A program made the position numbers and the translations under genes. A DNA stretch of 27,075 bases from contig JADKGW010000003.1 of the NCBI GenBank assembly GCA_016722075.1, forward strand, positions 1-27,075, read 5' to 3'. The notes below the pieces were generated by a model. That model was given only the letters and a program-made list of their open reading frames with translations, searched no databases and had not been told where the DNA came from. Below, piece by piece: positions 22,970-27,075 of this stretch. Positions within the stretch are counted from its first letter, which is position 1, and every line of letters starts with the position of its first letter. Source of the stretch: Candidatus Kouleothrix ribensis (GTDB lineage: Bacteria > Chloroflexota > Chloroflexia > Chloroflexales > Roseiflexaceae).

Positions 22970-23756
22970 ATGCCGAGTATTCACACCAGCGAGGGCGCAA
23001 TCTTCTACGCGCGGCGCGGTGCGCACGGCCCGGCGCTGGTGTGCCTGCATGGCGCAGGCGGCAACCACCAGCATTGGGGGCACCAGCTGGGCGCACTCGC
23101 GGGCATAGCGCAGGTGTATGTGCCTGATCTGCCCGGCCACGGGCGATCGGCCCGGCCCGGCCGAACCACGATCGCGGCGTACGCTGCCGCAGTGATCGCG
23201 CTGCTCGAGGCGTGCGGGCTTACGCGCGTGGTGCTGGCGGGCCATTCGATGGGTAGCGCAATCGCGCTCGAGCTTGCACTCGGCTACCCCGAGCGGGTAT
23301 CGGCGCTGGCACTGGTAGGCGGCGGTGCTCGCCTGCGGGTTGCGCCGGCGTTCCTCAGCGGCATCGTACACGACACCGCCGCAACCGTGCGCACAATCGT
23401 TAGCCACTCGTATGCGCCCACCGCGCCTGCCGACATGCTTGCGCGCGCCGAGGCGGGGTTGTTGCAGTGCGACCCGCCGGTGTATCAGGGTGATTTGATC
23501 GCGTGTGATGCCTTTGATGTGCGCACACGGCTTGGTGCGCTCCGCTGCCCAGCCACGATCATCTGCGGCGACGCCGATCAGATGGTGCCGCTCAGAGTAT
23601 AGCCTGACCCTGCACGAACAGATCGCCGGCTCGACGCTGGTGGTTGTTGCGGGCGTGGGGCATATGCCGACGATCGAGCGGCCGGCCGAGGTAAGCGCGG
23701 CATTGCGTGCGCTGGTGCAGCGCGCTGCAGCGCAGGGCGAAGCGCCGGGGCAGTGA
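22970..23756 (+). pseudogene. Alpha/beta hydrolase, frameshifted near its end
   Basis: An alpha/beta-hydrolase gene that is intact for 210 codons: LVCLHGAGGNHQHWG (oxyanion loop), PDLPGHGRSARPG, nucleophile Ser93 in LAGHSMGSA, and acid Asp203 in CGDADQMVP. The frame stops at 23602. The adjoining frame carries on as SLTLHEQIAGSTLVVVAGVG then HMPTIERPAEV, which holds the catalytic His, to a stop at 23756. One extra base near 23595 explains this. As written, the product would lack its His and be inactive. Either a recent pseudogene or a single base-calling error; all other parts look functional. The start has no clear ribosome binding site. It follows the LysM gene by 54 bases. Substrate unknown. 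Confidence 0.8.
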
Positions 23757-23808
23757 GCCAGGGACATCTTTGGAACGAAGGGCCAGGCGCCAACCAGCCT
23801 GCTAACCG

Positions 23809-24033
23809 CTAGGCGGCAACTTCGCGCGATAGCAGCACTTTTGGTGGTAGATGGCTGCTCACCTGCCGGGCAAGCAGCTCTTTGTCGTAGCATTCGCCGA
23901 CATGCAGGCAGCTAAGTGCCCATAGGTGGTTGAGGTGTAGCCGGGTGAATGTGCGCCCGTCGCCAAGATCGCGGTCGGCTAGGATCTGTGGAAGGAGCCG
24001 GTCGATGAGGCCATCCAGCTCAACTACAGGCAT
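23809..24033 (-). CDS. Small hypothetical protein, 74 residues
   Basis: A small acidic/helical protein beginning MPVVELDGLIDRLLPQILAD. It contains FTRLHLNHLWALSCLHVGEC and ends LPPKVLLSREVAA. There is no signal or membrane helix. I do not recognise a family. GAGGAAG ahead of the ATG ending at 24033 and a promoter-like pair 20-50 bases upstream make a real gene likely. The regularly spaced His and Cys residues (His-x-x-x-His, two Cys) could bind a metal, but this is weak. It converges with the hydrolase. Confidence 0.55.
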   Translation of the reverse strand: MPVVELDGLIDRLLPQILADRDLGDGRTFTRLHLNHLWALSCLHVGECYDKELLARQVSSHLPPKVLLSREVAA

Positions 24034-24339
24034 AATACGCTTCCTCTCATCAGGTATACAGGCGGCTTTGCCTGTGTAACAAACCGCTCGCTCTGCGCTT
24101 TGAACGTGAGATTGCGCACTGTCGCATGGCCGATGCGTGTAGTGTGAACTCTGCCGCATTTGATATCTTCAGCGCTCAGGGCGAACCGGAGTGCGCCTAC
24201 AGCACAACGTGGTGGGTGGATGCTTGCTCGATCGCCTGGTGTTGATACCCCGCTATTTTAGCACATTCTGAGGCAGAGTCCAGCATCGAATCGCACGCCT
24301 GTCAGCCACGGCGCATTGTTTCGTCAGCACAACTCGCGG
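24034..24339. other. Divergent intergenic region
   Basis: About 300 bases with no gene. It holds a promoter-like pair for the small protein, a hairpin (ACAGGC with GCCTGT at about 24058-24075), and a minus-strand TGCTAAAAT at 24255-24263 that could be a second start. Confidence 0.45.
24053..24082 (-). promoter_or_regulatory. Promoter-like pair for the small hypothetical gene
   Basis: Minus-strand TTGTTA (24082 to 24077) and TATACC (24058 to 24053) with 18-base spacing. An inverted repeat fills the spacer, which may be an operator. Leader about 13 bases. Confidence 0.35.
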
Positions 24340-24345
24340 TATAAT
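24340..24345 (+). promoter_or_regulatory. TATAAT -10 almost touching the glycosyltransferase start
   Basis: Perfect TATAAT, with TTGTTT 18 bases upstream (24316-24321). It ends seven bases before the GTG at 24353, so the transcript could be leaderless. Confidence 0.45.
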
Positions 24346-24352
24346 AGGTGCC

Positions 24353-27075
24353 GTGAGCACAGAGACGGCAAGTACACAATCGACGCGGTGGTCTACACAC
24401 AGCGGTACCAGTCGCGGCCCGTTTGTGTTTGTACGCGATCCTCGGCTTGTGCTGATCCTCATGCTGGCGCTGTTGGCCGCCCTGCTGGCCTACCAGGCGC
24501 CGGCCGAATCCACCATCCCGATCGGCTGGCTGGGCGACCGGCTATTTCTGCGGGCCAGCCAGGGGTTGGGCCAGGCCGACGCGAGCACCTTCTATAGCGA
24601 CAGGATCACCGGCAACCAGGGCGATCGGAGCCGCTGGACGCGCCAGGACGCCAGGATTAGCCTGCCCGGCCTGGGCGCAGGCGGCGACCTGCTGGTCACA
24701 CTGCGCGTGCAGGGTTGGCCACCCGATGCCGCCGGCAGGTGGGCCAGCCGATCGCCGATTTGTTCGCAAATGACGTGGCTTTAGGGCGCTTCAAGCCGAC
24801 CGAGCAATGGGCCGAATATACCTTTCGGTGCCTGCGCGGGTTGATGCGCGCGACCAGCCGACGCTGCGCTTGCACACCTCGGCTACCTTCACCGGGGCCG
24901 ACCGGCGGCCGAAGGGGATTCGCATTGATGCGCTGCACCTGCACGCTGCCGATAGTGCCCTGGCGTTCGGCATCCCGGCAGCCCGGCCGGTGCTGCTGCT
25001 GGTGCTGTGTGGCGCGCTATGCCTGCTGGCGTTCGTGGTGCTGCTAGGCCGGCCGACCCCGGCATTCGTGCTGGCCACACTGGTGATCAGTGGCGCGGCG
25101 ATTACGCTGGCGCTGGCGCGGGTGTGGGCCGCCGCGCTGCTGCCGTGGCTGGTGGCCGGCCTGCTATTGCTGCTGGCCTTCGCACAGCGCCGCGCGCTGC
25201 TGGCGCTGCTGGCCCGCTTGCTGCATCGCTACGCGCGTGGCGCCGCGCTCAACTATGGGCCGACGGCGCTGGTAGCCGCCTGGCTGGCCTACGTGGCCGC
25301 GCGCGCCAGCGCTACGCTCAAGCCGCCCGGCCTGCATAGCATTAGCGATAATTTCCCCGACTCGCTGCTATTCGGCCTGCTGGGCATGGGCCTGCTACTG
25401 CTGATCCTGGTGCGCGGGCGGGCCGGGCTACCGCGCCTGGCCGATGCGATCGTGCGGCTGATCGGCTCGCGGCGTGGCGCGACCGCGCTGCTGGCACTGG
25501 CCTGCGTGATCTGGATCGGCTACGAGGCTGCGGTCATCGCGCAGCTGCCGTACGTTCAGCATGCCGACTACGCCGACAACGCAGTGGTGGCGCGCAACCT
25601 GGTGCGGAGGCGCGGCTGGGTGGTCGATTACGTCATCAGCTTCTACGAGCTGCGCAGCGGCGTGACGCGCGCGCAAGAGACCTGGCCGCCGCTGCAGCCG
25701 GTGTGGATTGCGCCATTCTTCTGGCTGCTCGGCGCCAGCGATTGGGTCGCCAAACTGCCGAACCTGGTGTCTATGGAGCCTGCTCGTGCCTGATGATCTT
25801 CGCGGCCGGCGCGCGGATCTGGGGATCGCCGGGTCGGCCTGACCGCCGCGCCGATGCTATTCTGACCAACTACCTGTTCTTCCGGCTGGTGATCCGGTAC
25901 CACCAGCGACCTGGCGTTCGTGGTGTTCGCGTTTGGGGCGATTTACGCACTCTATCGCGCACAACCCGAGAGCTAAGTGCCAGGAACCGAGAACGTGCAT
26001 GGTCTGGCCTGAGTGGCGCCCGGTTCCTTGTTCCAGGGGTTTGACCGGCCTGATGATGGTGCAGAAGCCGAGTGGCGCGCTGATCGCACTGGGCATGGGG
26101 CCCTGGCTGCTGGGTCAGGCCGGCCGGCGCGGCTGGCCGGCGGCTGGGCCAGCCAGGCTGGCGCAGCAGGTGCTGCGCGCATTCGCCCCGGTGCTGCTGT
26201 GGGGCTGGCCGCGCTGGCGATCTCGGTCGCCCTACATCGTGCGGAACTACGCGCTGTTCGGCAAACCGTTCTACTCGACCGAGAGTCACGATGCGTGGGT
26301 GCTGGGCTATGGCGACTGGGAAGATATCTACTACATTCATACACCAACGGTGATGGTCTGAGCGTCGAAGGGTGCCCGATCGCAGCGGGGTGCCATGCCA
26401 GCTTCGACGGACGCTGCTGGTGCCGGCGATCCATGCCTGCGCGGTGCGCAACTACCTGCTACCACCATGGTTTTCGACCAGTCGCGCGCGCTGAGCGACC
26501 CCCGAAAGCCAGAAGAAGGCCTTGTTGTTGGGTTAGGCGCCTGGCTGGCGTTACCGTGATACTGGGCGCGCTGCGTTTCGCGGCAGCAGCGTTTGCTGGC
26601 GCTGTTGTTGCTGGTGACCGGGCCAGTACACCCGTTCCTGGTCATTACCCGCATGCCGGACGAAGAGCGCTACTTCCGGATGATCATGCATGGCTGGCAC
26701 TGCTGGCCGGCTACGCGCTCTGGCGTGGGCTACGACCGCGTGGCGGCGATTGGCGACAGGCGCTGGGCGCCGGCCGGGCTTCGACACTTCGGCATTCACC
26801 GTGCTGTTCCTGGATCGGCCAGCCTTCGTGGCCATATAACGCCTGGGCAGTGCGCGAGGAGCCGGCGCTGTACCAGTGCCGACACCGACGCCTATCGCTG
26901 GTTGCGCGACAACACTGCGCCCGCCGATGTATTGAGTGACCGGCTACCCTGGCAGCTCAATCTGCGTTTTCAGCGCCCGGCGCTGATGGTGCCGGGAATA
27001 CCGCCGACCGCGCGGTGTTCCTCGCGCTGGCGCGGCACTATCACGTACGCTACCTCGTGCGCGACACCTTTGCCC
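24353..27075 (+). pseudogene. Second ArnT/GT39-like membrane glycosyltransferase, several frameshifts, runs off the window
   Basis: A large polytopic transferase related to the one at 1314-3423. Both have one membrane helix, then an extracytoplasmic segment containing RW-x-x-x-DA-x-I-x-LPGLG, then many helices. The reading frame changes near 24733, near 24828, near 25775, and repeatedly after 25850. The frame 24807-25793 alone gives over 300 clean residues with about eight helices. Downstream fragments read SDLAFVVFAFGAIYALYR, SPYIVRNYALFGKPFYSTES and DAWVLGYGDWEDIYYIHTPT; the RN-x-x-LFG-x-PFYSTE element is a family hallmark in GT39-like enzymes. It probably starts at GTG 24353 (or ATG 24461). 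The 3' end lies outside the window. The number of breaks suggests error-rich sequence near a contig end, or a decayed gene. Confidence 0.75.

Noticed and set aside
22934..23893. Long frame antisense to the alpha/beta hydrolase
   Set aside because: Arg/Ala/Cys-rich shadow of a gene whose catalytic motifs are clear on the plus strand.
1..27075. CRISPR array, tRNA, rRNA, phage or toxin-antitoxin modules
   Set aside because: No regularly spaced direct repeats, no tRNA arms, no phage structural genes and no recognisable toxin-antitoxin pair were seen.

Overview
The window is high-GC bacterial DNA that reads as an ordinary chromosomal stretch of a Chloroflexota bacterium (Roseiflexus/Kouleothrix-like). 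This rests on family resemblance: the GGPP-synthase signature, an ArnT/GT39-like integral membrane glycosyltransferase, a paired SPFH operon, a LysM protein with a Pro/Ala/Thr linker, and many small signalling proteins. No rRNA, tRNA, CRISPR array or phage module was seen. The taxonomic call is an inference.

Layout. 1-1313: a frame-broken NarL/LuxR response regulator, then decayed or error-rich sequence. 1314-3834 (minus): a small SMR-like membrane protein followed by a large ArnT/GT39-like membrane glycosyltransferase broken by a frameshift. 4142-6007: a 7TM-PAS-histidine kinase whose 3' end overlaps a convergent methyltransferase; a second methyltransferase lies behind it (5983-7529, minus). 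8029-8310: a DUF507-type protein. 8326-10381 (minus): a GT4 glycosyltransferase and a kinase-fold protein. 10466-11590: a surface protein with a C-terminal anchor. 11685-12701 (minus): a polyprenyl (probably GGPP) synthase. 13153-13572: a BlaI/MecI-type repressor behind an AT-rich leader with a mec-like palindrome. 13664-15601 (minus): yajQ and rimO. 15885-17603: a 572-residue protein with a nucleoside-phosphorylase-like C-terminal half. 17844-19048: a complete IS4-type insertion sequence with inverted repeats and an 11-bp target duplication. 19279-21164: two translationally coupled SPFH/band-7 proteins. 21328-21831: a HIT-family hydrolase/phosphorylase. 21886-22254 (minus): a single-domain response regulator. 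22475-22915: a LysM protein. 22970-23756: a frameshifted alpha/beta hydrolase. 23809-24033 (minus): a 74-residue unknown. 24353-27075: a second ArnT/GT39-like glycosyltransferase, broken many times and running off the window.

Functional themes are envelope glycosylation (two membrane glycosyltransferases, an SMR-like possible lipid-sugar flippase, GT4, methyltransferases, polyprenyl synthase) and envelope sensing and organisation (histidine kinase, SPFH pair, LysM and anchored surface proteins). Many genes have visible extended -10 promoters of the form TGnTAtanT.

All clearly broken genes lie within about 4.2 kb of either window edge, while the central 20 kb is intact. This suggests low-quality contig ends as much as biological decay. 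The clearest structural discovery is that the insertion sequence sits in the apex of a stem-loop that can be rebuilt by removing the element and one target copy. I did not find a convincing multi-gene novel defence or biosynthetic system.
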